A stretch of DNA of 64,000 nt from Mesorhizobium shangrilense. Lineage in GTDB: Bacteria > Pseudomonadota > Alphaproteobacteria > Rhizobiales > Rhizobiaceae. Below are positions 35,808 to 45,091 of this stretch, in pieces. Within the stretch, counting starts at the first letter, position 1, and each line of letters begins with the position of its first letter. The stretch lies in the NCBI RefSeq assembly GCF_040537815.1, contig NZ_JBEWSZ010000003.1, positions 283,654-347,653 on the forward strand, in the 5' to 3' direction. A program made the translations under genes and the position numbers. The notes below the pieces were generated by a model. That model worked only from the letters and a program-made list of their open reading frames with translations, made no database searches and had not been told where the DNA came from.

Positions 35808-37172
35808 ATGGTGGACCACGACATGCGACCGGAATTAGCTGCCAGACTTGGCCAGAACGTTCCCCGCTACACCAGTTACCCGACCCCGCCGCATTTCCAT
35901 CCGGGCGTCGACGCGGCGGTCCAGAAAGCTTGGTTGGAGGCGCTCGAAGGCGGTGACGAGATATCGCTTTACCTGCATATTCCCTATTGTGACAGACTCT
36001 GCTGGTTCTGTGCGTGCCATACCAAGCAGACGCGCCACTATGAGCCGGTGACCGCTTATCTGCGCTCGCTACGCGCGGAGATCGCGACGGTTGCCGCCCT
36101 TATCAGCGGGAAGGTCTTCGTCCGCGCAATCCACTTCGGCGGCGGCTCGCCGACAATGCTGAAGCCTGAGGATATGGTGGCTCTAGGCGCGTTCTTGCGG
36201 GACAGCTTCGATTTTGTTCCGAATACGAAAATCAGCATCGAGATCGATCCGAACGATATGGACGAAGCGCGCCTCAATGCACTTGCCGAAATCGGCATGA
36301 CGCGGGCGAGCCTCGGCGTGCAGGATTTCGATCCGAAAGTGCAAAAGGCGATCAACCGCGAGCAGAGCTTCCTGCAGACCAAGACGGTTGTTGACGGCGT
36401 TCGTTCGCGCGGCGTCGAATCGGTCAATCTCGACCTGCTCTACGGCCTGCCGCACCAGACCAGGGAGAGCGTTTCCTCCACGGTTGCGCAGGCACTGACC
36501 CTGGAACCGGACCGGATCGCGCTTTTTGGCTATGCGCACGTACCGTGGTTCAAGAAACATCAGACGATGATCGACGAGGCATGGCTGCCCGGTCCCGCGG
36601 AACGGTTTGCCCAATCGCAACTTGCCGCGCAGGCGATCGTGGACCAGGGCTACGAGGTAATTGGGCTCGACCATTTCGCCAAACCGGGCGATGGCCTGGC
36701 GCTTGCGGCACGCGCCGGGACTTTGCACCGGAACTTTCAGGGCTACACCGAGGATCGTTGCGAAACCTTGATCGGCCTCGGCCCATCGTCCATCAGCCAA
36801 TTTCGGCAAGGTTATGCACAGAACATGCCTTCGACCACCGAGTATGGGCGCATGGTCGCAAACGGCGGGTTGGCCGCGGTCCGTGGGATTGCGTTTTCCG
36901 ATGACGACCGCGTTCGCGGCTGGATCATCGAGCGCCTGATGTGTGACTTCGGCTTCTCCGCGATCGACCTGGTGGAGCGCTTTGGCGAAGCCGGTCAAAG
37001 GCTTCTCGTCAAAGCGAGTTCCACGGCCCTTCACGATCCTGCGCGGTTGCTTGAACTTGACGGTGACCGCTTCGTCGTGCCGGTGGAAAGCCGGCCCTTT
37101 GTCAGGAGTATCGCGGCGAAGTTCGACAGATATTTCGAAACCGGCAAGGCCAGGCATTCGGTGGCGGTCTGA
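35808..37172 (+). CDS. hemN: Oxygen-independent coproporphyrinogen III oxidase HemN
   Basis: 454 residues from ATG 35808 (MVDHDMRPELAARLGQNVPR); the frame upstream of this is not family-like. The radical SAM site is LYLHIPYCDRLCWFCACHTK (CxxxCxxC plus the following Cys). Next come AIHFGGGSPTMLKPEDM (SAM-binding GGGTP-like motif) and NLDLLYGLPHQT. HemN makes protoporphyrinogen IX without oxygen, needed for heme (including the cbb3 hemes) in microaerobic nodules. Divergent from fnrN, with an anaerobox between. Confidence 0.95.
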   Translation: MVDHDMRPELAARLGQNVPRYTSYPTPPHFHPGVDAAVQKAWLEALEGGDEISLYLHIPYCDRLCWFCACHTKQTRHYEPVTAYLRSLRAEIATVAALISGKVFVRAIHFGGGSPTMLKPEDMVALGAFLRDSFDFVPNTKISIEIDPNDMDEARLNALAEIGMTRASLGVQDFDPKVQKAINREQSFLQTKTVVDGVRSRGVESVNLDLLYGLPHQTRESVSSTVAQALTLEPDRIALFGYAHVPWFKKHQTMIDEAWLPGPAERFAQSQLAAQAIVDQGYEVIGLDHFAKPGDGLALAARAGTLHRNFQGYTEDRCETLIGLGPSSISQFRQGYAQNMPSTTEYGRMVANGGLAAVRGIAFSDDDRVRGWIIERLMCDFGFSAIDLVERFGEAGQRLLVKASSTALHDPARLLELDGDRFVVPVESRPFVRSIAAKFDRYFETGKARHSVAV

Positions 37173-38109
37173 GCACCGCAGAGGAACGGTCACGGTTTTC
37201 AGTCGATCGTGAACCGATTGCGCCACGTTTTGACCATTCATCGGATACCGTCGTATTGCGGATACGAAGGTCTTTGGCCATAAGCGTCCGGGCTGGCGCG
37301 AGATCAAGGTCGGCCGCGGCTTCATTCGACGCCACCTGCCCGGTCGTGGCGCTGGAGACCACCTGGCTGAAACTCGCCTGGATTGCGCATCGTCCTCTTT
37401 TCCGGGGTGTCACCGGCCAGGGCAAGGCCGTTGGCGCCGATCGGCTCAATGACCAGGAGGCGCAATCTTCTGCTTATGGACGAAGGCGGAAAGAAAGCGA
37501 AATTTTCTGCAGCTTCTGACCAGTTTCGATCCGATGTACGATAGTGTTCCGCCTCCAACGGGGGAGAGGAACCTCTTGTCTACAGGGGAGCTGGAGTTGT
37601 GGGCTAGCGCCGAATGGCCTGATCCGCGCTGGTAGACTGCAGCGTCTGGGGAACCTCAAGAGACGCCGTACCCATCCATGCTTGGAAATCCGGCCCAAAA
37701 CGATGCAAATGGCCGCTAACACGCAACCTCGCGTTTCCCGTCGACCACAGGGAGTGGCCGGCTGCCAAAGGATCGTCGAGGAACTCGGCGCGGGCGTTTC
37801 ATGCGCCCGCCGGCCTTCCCGAGCATCGCCTCATGTAGCTGGTAGCTGGGAAATAATTTGTCCCCGCAGCTCACGCTGCGCGAAATCGCCAACCAGCACG
37901 AAGGCTTCATGAACGGGCACCACGCGGCGCAAGAAAATGGGCGCCCTCATCCGGCAAGAACCTCTTCGATCGGGCGAGGCGGAAGGGCTTGCTCAGTCAG
38001 GCTCGCTGCAAGGATCGAGAAGTGTTATGGCGCGAACGCAGTACCCATCGCGCGTCTCAACCCTAGCCCGAATTAGGCAAACAAATCGTAAACGCGGGAG
38101 CGCGCATTG
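37173..38109. other. Long stretch without a recognised gene
   Basis: About 0.9 kb. Frames are short and overlapping in both directions; none has a family motif. A weak forward frame at 37256-37519 (SLAISVRAGARSRSAAA) is not supported. Confidence 0.4.
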
Positions 38110-38319
38110 ATGGAAACCAGGATCATCGACAGCCGGGACGATTTTGCGCAATGGGCGATCGATCGGGCCAATGCGATCCTGACGGATGAGGGTTCGGAAC
38201 TCGCCACCGCCGCGCGCAACGGAAACGAAGCCCAAACAGGTGAGACGGCACAGGCGCTCGGCCAGGCGATCGTCGATGCGCTGCTTGAGGCGTTCGACGG
38301 TCTCGTAGGCGACGAATAG
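38110..38319 (+). CDS. Small acidic hypothetical protein
   Basis: 69 residues from ATG 38110, preceded by a GGGAG stretch. METRIIDSRDDFAQWAIDRA begins an amphipathic, acidic protein (ELATAARNGNEAQTGETAQA, ending DALLEAFDGLVGDE). Likely a real small gene by composition. No function is known. Confidence 0.5.
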   Translation: METRIIDSRDDFAQWAIDRANAILTDEGSELATAARNGNEAQTGETAQALGQAIVDALLEAFDGLVGDE

Positions 38320-39163
38320 CCACCGGCTTGGCCTGCATCACTGGCTGCGCCAACGGAAACGGCCGGTACGCGGGTTCACACATCGATCCAGCATCATGAT
38401 TTCGGCCTGCGCAGGCTTCCGAGACCTCGACCGCCCTTCCCTCGATTGCCATCATCCGGCGGCCCATCGGTCTCCGCGGGCCTCTTTTCGGCATCGAGTT
38501 TGGCCGAAGCAGCGCCATGATCATCGGCCAGGCCGAGAATTTCCCGTCCCGAGCGCGGTCCGTCAGGCTGCGCGGTGCGGATTTCTGCACACACCGCTGG
38601 CGCGTGACTTTATCGAGAGAAGGCCGAGTGTCGGGGATTGGAGGTCGCTCTGGGCGTTACACGCAGTCTGGCAGCGGCCAAGCGATTGCCGCTGCGACCC
38701 CGTATAGTCTGGCGCTCCACAAATGACGGAAGTCGACCGGCCGCGTTGCGACAATAGGCCCCAAGTTACGCTCCTGGCGCGCGAACGCTGGGCTGCCGCC
38801 GCACCGCTCGGATCAGTCGCGCCGGATGCGAGCCGTCGACGCCAGCTCTGCGGATTTCGAAAAGAATCAACGGGTCGATCCCTCAAGCGACCGTAGGCTG
38901 ACTTGAGTCCAAGCGCGGTGCCACGTTGGACCCGCGATCTCGAAGGTCAATTGCTTGACCGCGTCAGCCAAACGGGCATCCAATATCGTGGATGGAGTTC
39001 GCGGCGTATCGTTCGAAGCGGTTGCGTCTAACCACGCTGCCCCAGTGCCGCGCTCAAGCCTGAACAGGCTGGCATTATGTGTTTCATCTTTCCTCGCCCT
39101 TGGCTGATTGGAGTGGGTCAGCTCACGCGAAGCTCATCGATTCCAGGTCGGATGGGAAATCGG
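38320..39163. other. Stretch without a recognised gene
   Basis: Overlapping short frames only. It sits downstream of the radical SAM gene on the reverse strand. Confidence 0.4.
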
Positions 39164-40279
39164 TCAGGCAAGGCTGAACACGCCCGAAAATACCGGCAGC
39201 TTATGACGCTTGATCAGGGCGTGGAAACGAGCGTGAGCGTCAAGCAGTTCGTCCAAATCGAAACAGAAGGGGATAGCCAGTTGCTTTGTCACGAACGGAG
39301 TGAACACAGTTGGCGCGGGCACGACGGAAAGCTCGGCAAGAGCTTTCAACCCCGCGATCGTACTATCGGATGGCTCTATTCCGGTCAGGAGGCAACTGCC
39401 GGCACGGAAAGGACCGAAAACGTCGACCGCATCAGCGAAAACAGGCAAATAGTCGCTGAAGACATACGTGCCTTTAAAGCCGCGGATGTATTTTCGTCGC
39501 ACCTCGGTGCCGACTATCTCGACACCAGTATTAAACCGTGTGACGCCTGCTTCCCGAAGTTGAGTAAGATATTCTATCCGTCGTACTCGGTCGTTCCTGA
39601 CGCTCGGAGGAACCACCTGGGATAAATAAATGTCGTGTGCGTAGCCTGCTTCACGCAGTCGTCGTGCGAGTGCCGCGTGCCGTTCTAGTTCTTTTGCTTC
39701 GTCCTTGATGCTCCCTGTGCAGAGCCAGACAATGTCATACAGACTGTTGAAGTTATGACCGTTACGCTCAATATAGGAGAGGCACTCTTGGAAGTTGGAT
39801 TGGTAGTCTGTGCTGCCCCCGCCGCGTATGGCCATTACCTCCCATTCGTTCTCCTTAAAGCAATAATCACAAGAATAGCAGCAATAAACATGATGATCAA
39901 AAACGAAGCTGCGAGCGCCATTTTTGCGTGTCATGCCGAAATTGTACATACCGGTCGGCGCTCTGTCTTGGTCAATAAATTGACGGCAGGGTACGTGCTC
40001 GGTCACACCATTGATTGTCGCGATCAACGCCTCGCCGTCGAACATGAAGGGCGAATCGGAGTTCACTCTCGCGGTGAGTTTCTTTCGGAATACTCCGTTG
40101 GACAATTCAATCTCGATGCGGGGGATCACTTGCCCCAAGATCGGTAACCGGATTTCTGTCGTGAGAAGCTGGACCCCATCGCGAAGTACGCCGAGGCGCA
40201 TAACCTCCTCAATGCGAAGGTTATGCCTGTTTTCCAGCGCAATGCCAAATCGGATCAATCGCTTGCTTTGAACACTCAT
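39164..40279 (-). CDS. Radical SAM protein of unknown function, sigma-54-controlled
   Basis: 371 residues from ATG 40279, with a strong ribosome-binding site (GGAGAGG) 5 bases upstream. The radical SAM cluster motif is central: HHVYCCYSCDYCFKENEWEV (CxxxCxxC). It is followed by RGGGSTDYQSNFQECLSYI, YDIVWLCTGSIKDEA and NTGVEIVGTEVRRKYIRGFK. The first ~130 residues form a separate N-terminal domain rich in beta-like segments (LLTTEIRLPILGQVIPRIEI) with no recognised family. The protein would use SAM and a 4Fe-4S cluster for a radical reaction on an unknown substrate. It stands alone, with a perfect sigma-54 promoter 190 bases upstream, so expression in nitrogen-fixing nodules is likely (inference). 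Confidence 0.8.
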   Translation of the reverse strand: MSVQSKRLIRFGIALENRHNLRIEEVMRLGVLRDGVQLLTTEIRLPILGQVIPRIEIELSNGVFRKKLTARVNSDSPFMFDGEALIATINGVTEHVPCRQFIDQDRAPTGMYNFGMTRKNGARSFVFDHHVYCCYSCDYCFKENEWEVMAIRGGGSTDYQSNFQECLSYIERNGHNFNSLYDIVWLCTGSIKDEAKELERHAALARRLREAGYAHDIYLSQVVPPSVRNDRVRRIEYLTQLREAGVTRFNTGVEIVGTEVRRKYIRGFKGTYVFSDYLPVFADAVDVFGPFRAGSCLLTGIEPSDSTIAGLKALAELSVVPAPTVFTPFVTKQLAIPFCFDLDELLDAHARFHALIKRHKLPVFSGVFSLA

Positions 40280-40467
40280 GGTCCTCTCCCAATCCATCTT
40301 ATCGACCAAAGACGCGCGGCACCGCCCTCCCCTGAGAAATGGATCGGCAGATCCCTTGAGTTCGATAATCAACGAGGACAAAACAGTTGCTTTGCGTAGC
40401 TTTCCCCGGGGTCGGGGACCGGCGCCTTCGGTCGGTCGGCTTAAATCTCTCCCATTCGCAGGACATC

Positions 40468-40482
40468 GCAAGAACTGTGCCA
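40468..40482 (-). promoter_or_regulatory. Sigma-54 (-24/-12) promoter for the radical SAM gene
   Basis: On the reverse strand: TGGCAC, then AGTTC, then TTGC, an exact match to the RpoN consensus with correct spacing. The start site would be near 40456, about 180 bases before the gene. No perfect NifA site (TGT-N10-ACA) was found in the 280 bases upstream. Confidence 0.75.
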
Positions 40483-40569
40483 GCTGCAGGAGGCGCCGCC
40501 GGATCCCGATAGGAGATACTGTTTAATGGTAGCGTCGCGCCAACCTTTGAGTGGGCGCAGGGGTTGTCG

Positions 40570-40739
40570 GTCGTGGACCTTCATGCGGTGATGGACATGG
40601 AGTTCTCGCGCCAGGTTGCCAACGGTCTTGTGATTTGTGCCGTAGCGTTGGCCCGCGTCCTCAGGCCGTCTTGACCATGATGTATTGCTCGATGGATCGC
40701 CTCTGTCGTCGTGATGCTCCCATGCACAATCCGGCCCAT
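40570..40739 (-). pseudogene. IS481-type transposase N-terminal remnant
   Basis: From ATG 40739: MGRIVHGSITTTEAIHRAIH, then HGQDGLRT, the usual N-terminus of this transposase group. The frame then shifts and RYGTNHKTVGNLARE (helix-turn-helix, normally RYGINQKTVAKWRKR) continues in another frame. Everything after about 60 residues is missing. It lies just upstream of the sigma-54 promoter. Confidence 0.6.
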
Positions 40740-40919
40740 CGCGCATCCCTGAATTCGGACCACAAGGATGCCCCATCAAAGTCGGATCAAACTCGGCTGG
40801 CCGCGCTCTTGGTGCCGGTACCATAAGTCCGCAAGTACCCCGAGAACGCCGTCAATGGGGGCCGACTCGGCTAACCGAAGATCCGCAGAAGCAGTTCCAG
40901 TGCAACGAAAGACGGAGGG

Positions 40920-41654
40920 CTAGACGGCCCTCTTGTTGCCCCACAGCAGAACGTGCAGCTGCGGCAGCACGCGGGCGTCGAACCACCTGTCGCCGGTTAC
41001 CTTTTCAACCAGCCACTCCATACGTTTCATTATTCCGTCCAGATCGACAGGCGCGTCTTCGTTGCCAGGACGGGGCGGCGTGTGATTGCCGGGTTGCAGG
41101 TAAACCGGAAGGCGCGGAAATCGCTCCGCGGCGCCTTTCGCGTAGGCGTAGTCGCTCTCGTCGAAAACAACGAGCTTGAGCACGATTTGCGGCTTCTCCT
41201 GCGCCGCATCGACGCACGCCTCGAGAGCGGCCCAATCCGTCATCATTTCGCTTGAAGGCGGCTTTGGGCTGAGGACAAGCACGTCAAGGTCGGCAAACCA
41301 GTCCCTGACCACCGAACCTTGGGTCTCCAGCGCAAAACGGTAACCTTCACCATGGCCTCGCTCGATGAGCGCACGAAACGGCTGAATGGCCGGATTGCCG
41401 CCTGACAGCGACACCATAACTGGCCGGCCACCGGAAAGCTTAACGACGGTTTGCCATACCGCGTCGATTGGCATCATCTCCCATTCATGGCGGAATTGAT
41501 GGTCCACCGCATGGAGACTGTCGCACCAGGAACAGCGATAGTCACACCCGCCGGTTCTGATGAAGACCGTCGGCAAACCGATGAGCACGCCCTCGCCCTG
41601 GATCGTCGGCCCGAAGATCTCGCTCACGCGGATTGCGGGATGCGTATCGGTCAT
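40920..41654 (-). CDS. queE: 7-carboxy-7-deazaguanine synthase QueE
   Basis: 244 residues from ATG 41654 ([20 protein letters not shown]). The radical SAM site is [20 protein letters not shown] (CxxxCxxC) after the family start FGPTIQGEG. Later: [13 protein letters not shown] and LETQGSV. QueE converts carboxy-tetrahydropterin into 7-carboxy-7-deazaguanine in preQ0 synthesis. The start overlaps the queD stop (ATGA). Last gene of queCDE. Confidence 0.93.
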   Translation of the reverse strand: MTDTHPAIRVSEIFGPTIQGEGVLIGLPTVFIRTGGCDYRCSWCDSLHAVDHQFRHEWEMMPIDAVWQTVVKLSGGRPVMVSLSGGNPAIQPFRALIERGHGEGYRFALETQGSVVRDWFADLDVLVLSPKPPSSEMMTDWAALEACVDAAQEKPQIVLKLVVFDESDYAYAKGAAERFPRLPVYLQPGNHTPPRPGNEDAPVDLDGIMKRMEWLVEKVTGDRWFDARVLPQLHVLLWGNKRAV

Positions 41655-42007
41655 GGCCGGTATTCCGCCCAGGTTTTCGGCGTTTCGCTCACCCGCACGG
41701 CCGAGGTTTCGGGCAGGCCTGCCTTGCACCATAGATAAAAATGTCTGGCCAGGCATTCCGCGGTGACTTGCTCATGTCCGAGCACGTCGTTGAGATGTCG
41801 GTGGTCGAAGCTCTCGTCGATATAGCGTTTGAATGGCGCCAAATCGTGATAGTCGCGCACGAAACCGTTGTCGTTCAGTCCATTCGCTGAAAGCTCCACT
41901 TCGACGATGTAGTTATGCCCGTGCAGGCGCGCGCATTGGTGATCGGGCGGCAACGTGGTGAGCTGATGCGAGGCCGAGAAGTGGAATTCCTTGGTGATAC
42001 GGAACAT
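41651..42007 (-). CDS. queD: 6-carboxy-tetrahydropterin synthase QueD
   Basis: 118 residues from ATG 42007. Zinc-binding His residues lie in FHFSASHQL and [23 protein letters not shown] and the late Glu ([15 protein letters not shown]) complete the family pattern. It converts dihydroneopterin triphosphate to carboxy-tetrahydropterin. The start overlaps the queC stop by one base. Confidence 0.93.
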   Translation of the reverse strand: MFRITKEFHFSASHQLTTLPPDHQCARLHGHNYIVEVELSANGLNDNGFVRDYHDLAPFKRYIDESFDHRHLNDVLGHEQVTAECLARHFYLWCKAGLPETSAVRVSETPKTWAEYRP

Positions 42008-42705
42008 TACGCGGTCCTCCTTCGCAGCGCATCGAGCCAGAAGTCGGAGTCCTCGTAGTCCGTGGGGTCCGGATGCCCAGAGAGATGAAACGCTTCGCGC
42101 CGCTCGACGCAGGTCCCGCACCTCCCGCAGTGACGTTCGGCGCCCTTGTAGCAGGACCAGGTCTGCGCAAATGGCGTGCCGTATGTTGCTCCATCCTTAA
42201 CGATGTCTGCCTTCGTGAGATTCACATAGGGCGCATAAAGGCGAACCTTCGCGTAGCCGTCGAGCGCGCGGTCTTGCATCATCTGGAAAGCGTCGATGAA
42301 GGCCGGACGGCAGTCGGGATAAATGAAATGATCCCCACCATGCACGGCAGTCGCCACCGCTTCGACCTTGTGCGCGGCGGCGAGACCGAAGGCGGTGGCC
42401 AACATGATGGCGTTCCGGTTCGGCACCACCGTGACCTTCATCGTATCTTCGGCGTAGTGCCCGTCCGGCACATCCACACTGTCGGTCAGCGCGGAGCCGG
42501 AAAGGCCGCGGCCGATTTCGCGCATGTCGATGCTGCGATGCGGGACGTTCAAACGCTCGGCGCAAAGGGCGGCGAATCCCAATTCCTTCCTGTGCCGTTG
42601 GCCGTAATCAAATGATAGGAGGCTGGCGAGCTCGTACTCCGCTGCCACCTTGTGAGCAAGAGTAACGGAGTCCAATCCGCCGGAGCAGACGACGAGAGTC
42701 TTCAT
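42007..42705 (-). CDS. queC: 7-cyano-7-deazaguanine (preQ0) synthase QueC
   Basis: 232 residues. ATP-binding P-loop VVCSGGLDSVTLAHKVA (SGGLDS), then SFDYGQRHRKEL, VPNRNAIMLATAFGLAA, and a four-Cys zinc site in TWSCYKGAERHCGRCGTC. QueC makes preQ0 from carboxy-deazaguanine with ammonia and ATP. First gene of the operon. No queF or tgt is nearby, so preQ0 may be the island's end product or feed chromosomal enzymes. Confidence 0.94.
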   Translation of the reverse strand: MKTLVVCSGGLDSVTLAHKVAAEYELASLLSFDYGQRHRKELGFAALCAERLNVPHRSIDMREIGRGLSGSALTDSVDVPDGHYAEDTMKVTVVPNRNAIMLATAFGLAAAHKVEAVATAVHGGDHFIYPDCRPAFIDAFQMMQDRALDGYAKVRLYAPYVNLTKADIVKDGATYGTPFAQTWSCYKGAERHCGRCGTCVERREAFHLSGHPDPTDYEDSDFWLDALRRRTA

Positions 42706-42840
42706 CGTTGGGTCCTTGTTTTAACCGGGTAGGCTGCGACCGGAGATTTCTCTGCGCTCCCAGTACTTCAGGAAATCGATTTTGTGAAGTGAACGGGAAC
42801 GAGTTTCATGCGCGGACGTGCCGCTGTGTGCGAGGCGCCC

Positions 42841-43206
42841 TCAGGCGGTGAGCCTGCTAGGAACACGGACTAGCGAAACGGCACGCTTCAGTGGATGTTC
42901 AAAGGCGAGCGTACCAGAATATGCTCTGAAGGAGTCCGGATCTTGGGAAACAAGGTTCTCGACGCTTCGATCAAGCGCCCGGCGGTGCCGAGCTTCGAGG
43001 GACGCCACCGCGAGGGTTTCATTCATGTACAAGACGGCCTGAGGATGGGCTTGCCGCAAAGAACGGATTTGCCAAGTGGGATGTTTTCGCAGCCACGCCG
43101 AAATGCAGATGTCTGGAATGATCACGACATCAATTGTCGCGGCAACTTGGCTGGGTGACTTAGGCCCGACGCAGCTTCTACTTCCATCCTGTTTGCCATG
43201 CGGCAA
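42841..43206 (-). CDS. Hypothetical protein downstream of the putative effector
   Basis: 121 residues, starting 8 bases after the stop of the putative effector gene on the same strand, so it would be co-transcribed. DVVIIPDICISAWLRKHPTW, HPQAVLYMNETLAVASLEAR and the end VSLVRVPSRLTA have no recognised family. A forward ORF overlaps most of it. The main support is the operon-like position. Confidence 0.35.
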   Translation of the reverse strand: MPHGKQDGSRSCVGPKSPSQVAATIDVVIIPDICISAWLRKHPTWQIRSLRQAHPQAVLYMNETLAVASLEARHRRALDRSVENLVSQDPDSFRAYSGTLAFEHPLKRAVSLVRVPSRLTA

Positions 43207-43214
43207 TCACCCGT

Positions 43215-44195
43215 TCAGTCTCGGTAGACTTGAATGTCATCTTGCCTGCCTGATTGCCCCAACACGGCCGTGTAGGGCACGCCATCTATGGTGAAATTTG
43301 TCTGCGGCCGGGACGCGCTGGGCAGTAAGTTCTGCCAGTGCATTCCGCGCATGAGGTCCACAGGCGCCCGTCGGTCGCCGTGTTGCCAGTCCGGGACGTA
43401 CGCTGTTAAATCCGGCGCCGGAGGCGGTGCGTAAGGCACGTATGCTGGCCCAAAAATCGATGCTGCAGCGCTTTGCTCCAAGGATGGCGGACCTGGCTGA
43501 TTGACGCTTGGCGCTGGCGAATGAGCAGGTGAATCTAGGCTCCTCCAAAAGTTCGACGTATTCCAACTATGGGTTGGCAACTGGCCCCTTTGATCCACCC
43601 CCGCCCAAAAGTCCGCCGAGTTGACACTGTGCGGCGAAGAGGCGGGTTGTTCCGCCGCATCATGCAATCGCCAAATCTCGTCTTGATCGAAACTTGATGC
43701 TGCCGACGGGGCCGGCTGATGCACTGGCTGGCGAGAAGTGCCCTCCGCGGCTCGCGAAGTACCCTCCCCTTGGGTCTGACGGTACCGCTTAAGCATGCTC
43801 AACCCTTTCGTGACCCCCCTGTTGCCCGGGAAGAACTCCCTAGCAAAGTCGTGGAGCGAATGGTCACTTAGTCCAGCGATACCCACCCCACGATTCTCTT
43901 GGAGCTTTTGAGACAGCTTCCGCAGACCGGTACGTCTGGTGACGAGAGACTCCGGCGTAATCCCGCGACGCGACTCATAATCAGTCGCCTCCTGGATGAG
44001 GGCTTCGTCTCCAGGAGCGGCCGTATACCGCGGCCGGGTCGACGGGCCAGCCGTGGCCGCCGCGCTCAGGTGCTGCTGAAAGTCCTCTTGCCCGGCCTCC
44101 TCCGCTTGCTCCGCCTGTCCTGCCTGCTGCTGGGTCAGCCCGGCGTAGTACTGTTGCCAATCCGGACTGAATGGATTGAAGTGGGTCGGGTCCAT
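43215..44195 (-). CDS. Putative type III secretion effector with internal repeats
   Basis: 326 residues. The N-terminus is Gln/Ala/Glu-rich and polar (QQYYAGLTQQQAGQAEQAEE), as in secreted effectors. A conserved-looking block follows: SLVTRRTGLRKLSQKLQENR, GLSDHSLHDFAREFFPGNRG and VTKGLSMLKRYRQTQGEG. The second half has Ser/Pro-rich repeats built around a W-containing unit: DEIWRLHDAA, ADFWAGVDQRG and SNFWRSLDSP, spaced about 20-22 residues. The C-terminus (FTIDGVPYTAVLGQSGRQDD) resembles endings of other rhizobial effectors. A near-perfect tts box lies 47 bases upstream. No enzymatic domain was seen; the host target is unknown. Confidence 0.7.
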   Translation of the reverse strand: MDPTHFNPFSPDWQQYYAGLTQQQAGQAEQAEEAGQEDFQQHLSAAATAGPSTRPRYTAAPGDEALIQEATDYESRRGITPESLVTRRTGLRKLSQKLQENRGVGIAGLSDHSLHDFAREFFPGNRGVTKGLSMLKRYRQTQGEGTSRAAEGTSRQPVHQPAPSAASSFDQDEIWRLHDAAEQPASSPHSVNSADFWAGVDQRGQLPTHSWNTSNFWRSLDSPAHSPAPSVNQPGPPSLEQSAAASIFGPAYVPYAPPPAPDLTAYVPDWQHGDRRAPVDLMRGMHWQNLLPSASRPQTNFTIDGVPYTAVLGQSGRQDDIQVYRD

Positions 44196-44242
44196 CTTAG
44201 TCTCCTACGTTCATAGATCAGGTATGCACGGCGCTTTCATGC

Positions 44243-44270
44243 TACTCTGGCTAGCTGTCGAGAAGCTGAC
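44243..44270 (-). promoter_or_regulatory. tts box (TtsI binding site)
   Basis: Reverse strand: GTCAGCTT, C, TCGACAGCT, AGC, C, AG, A, G, TA. This agrees with the rhizobial consensus GTCAGCTT-N-TCGAAAGCT-N3-C-N2-C-N-TA at all but two defined positions. It sits 47 bases upstream of the putative effector. Confidence 0.85.
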
Positions 44271-44399
44271 GAACAACCTGCGGTAGAGGGAGTCCTGAAA
44301 CGGAGCGGAGCGGCATTCGCGCCGCCCAAGCCCGTCCAATCGTCAATGTGATCCTCCTGCCGCTACCAAGTCCAGATCGCCTGCGACCTGGAATCTGGC

Positions 44400-44715
44400 T
44401 CTCTAAAGGCGTCATCGATGCCAATGTCGACCAGACCAGCACCATTTGTGTCCAATGCACCTCTGGCCAGACCTACAACGTTGGCATGAGCACCGGTGCG
44501 GGGGTGCGACCGTTGCGGTTCGCAATATGACTCGGCCGGGTGCCGCGACGGTCAATTACACGCTTTGCGGTGACACTGCGTGTACTCAAGCCATGGGTGG
44601 TGACAATTGGCACCGATACGGTTGCTGGAACCAGCAATGGCAATGTCCATAATCTGACCGTCTATGGACGGGGGCGGCCGCGCCGCAACCTGCCGAAGGA
44701 TGCCGGCAGCTTCAT
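44400..44715 (+). pseudogene. Spore-coat-U/Csu-type fimbrial subunit remnant
   Basis: Pieces of an SCPU domain appear in order but in different frames: IDANVDQTSTICVQCTSGQT with YNVGMSTGAG, then GATVAVRNMTRPGAATVNYT with CGDTACTQ, then TIGTDTVAGTSNGNVHNLTV with YGRG. At least two frame breaks are needed. The signal peptide is not present. Confidence 0.6.
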
Positions 44716-44990
44716 TGGGCACTGTGTCGAGGGCTTGACGCCGACGTCGAGAACCACGCACTCCAGGCCAGCCGATGTTACAGCGAACGCCAAGACCGAA
44801 TTCGCATCCGTACCTCTCCATGTGAGGATATGGGTGTCCTTGTCTGCCTGCAGGAACCGGGATTGCTCCAGACCCAACAGGTTGTAAGCCGCCCTTCCCT
44901 GCTCAAGGAAATCGGCTGCGGCCGAATCGATATAGGCAGGGATGTTCATTGAGGACAGGGTTGCCGGCATCTCGGCCGCGAGCCGGTGGC
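44716..44990 (-). pseudogene. DEAD/DEAH-box helicase C-terminal remnant
   Basis: Reverse-strand frame: AAADFLEQGRAAYNLLGLEQ, then RFLQADKDTHILTWRGTDAN and VLAFAVTSAGLECVVLDVG. This resembles the last domain of Ski2-like helicases of genomic islands (GLxxxxxxxxxxxxxLLFPWRGDRxxxTLAxALxxxGxEV). All helicase motor motifs are missing. Confidence 0.45.
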
Positions 44991-45091
44991 CAATCAGCAA
45001 ACCCAAACTAATTGATCCATCGTGAGCCGACATCTGTGAACAAGCCGTGTGCGTCGATTGCAATCACCCCTGTGTTGCGCGCAGCTACCTT

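Noticed and set aside
40483..40760. NifA upstream activator site (TGT-N10-ACA) above the sigma-54 promoter.
   Set aside because: Every TGT in this stretch was checked; none has ACA at the right distance.
42765..42795. A nod-box-like core (AATCGATTTTGTG) upstream of queC.
   Set aside because: The ATCCAT-N4-TGGATG half is absent at the required distance.
42706..42840. Possible preQ1 riboswitch before queC.
   Set aside because: No aptamer-like stem-loop with the A-rich tail could be found by eye.
42895..43158. Forward ORF overlapping the hypothetical gene at 42841-43206.
   Set aside because: No family or ribosome-binding site; the reverse ORF has better context.
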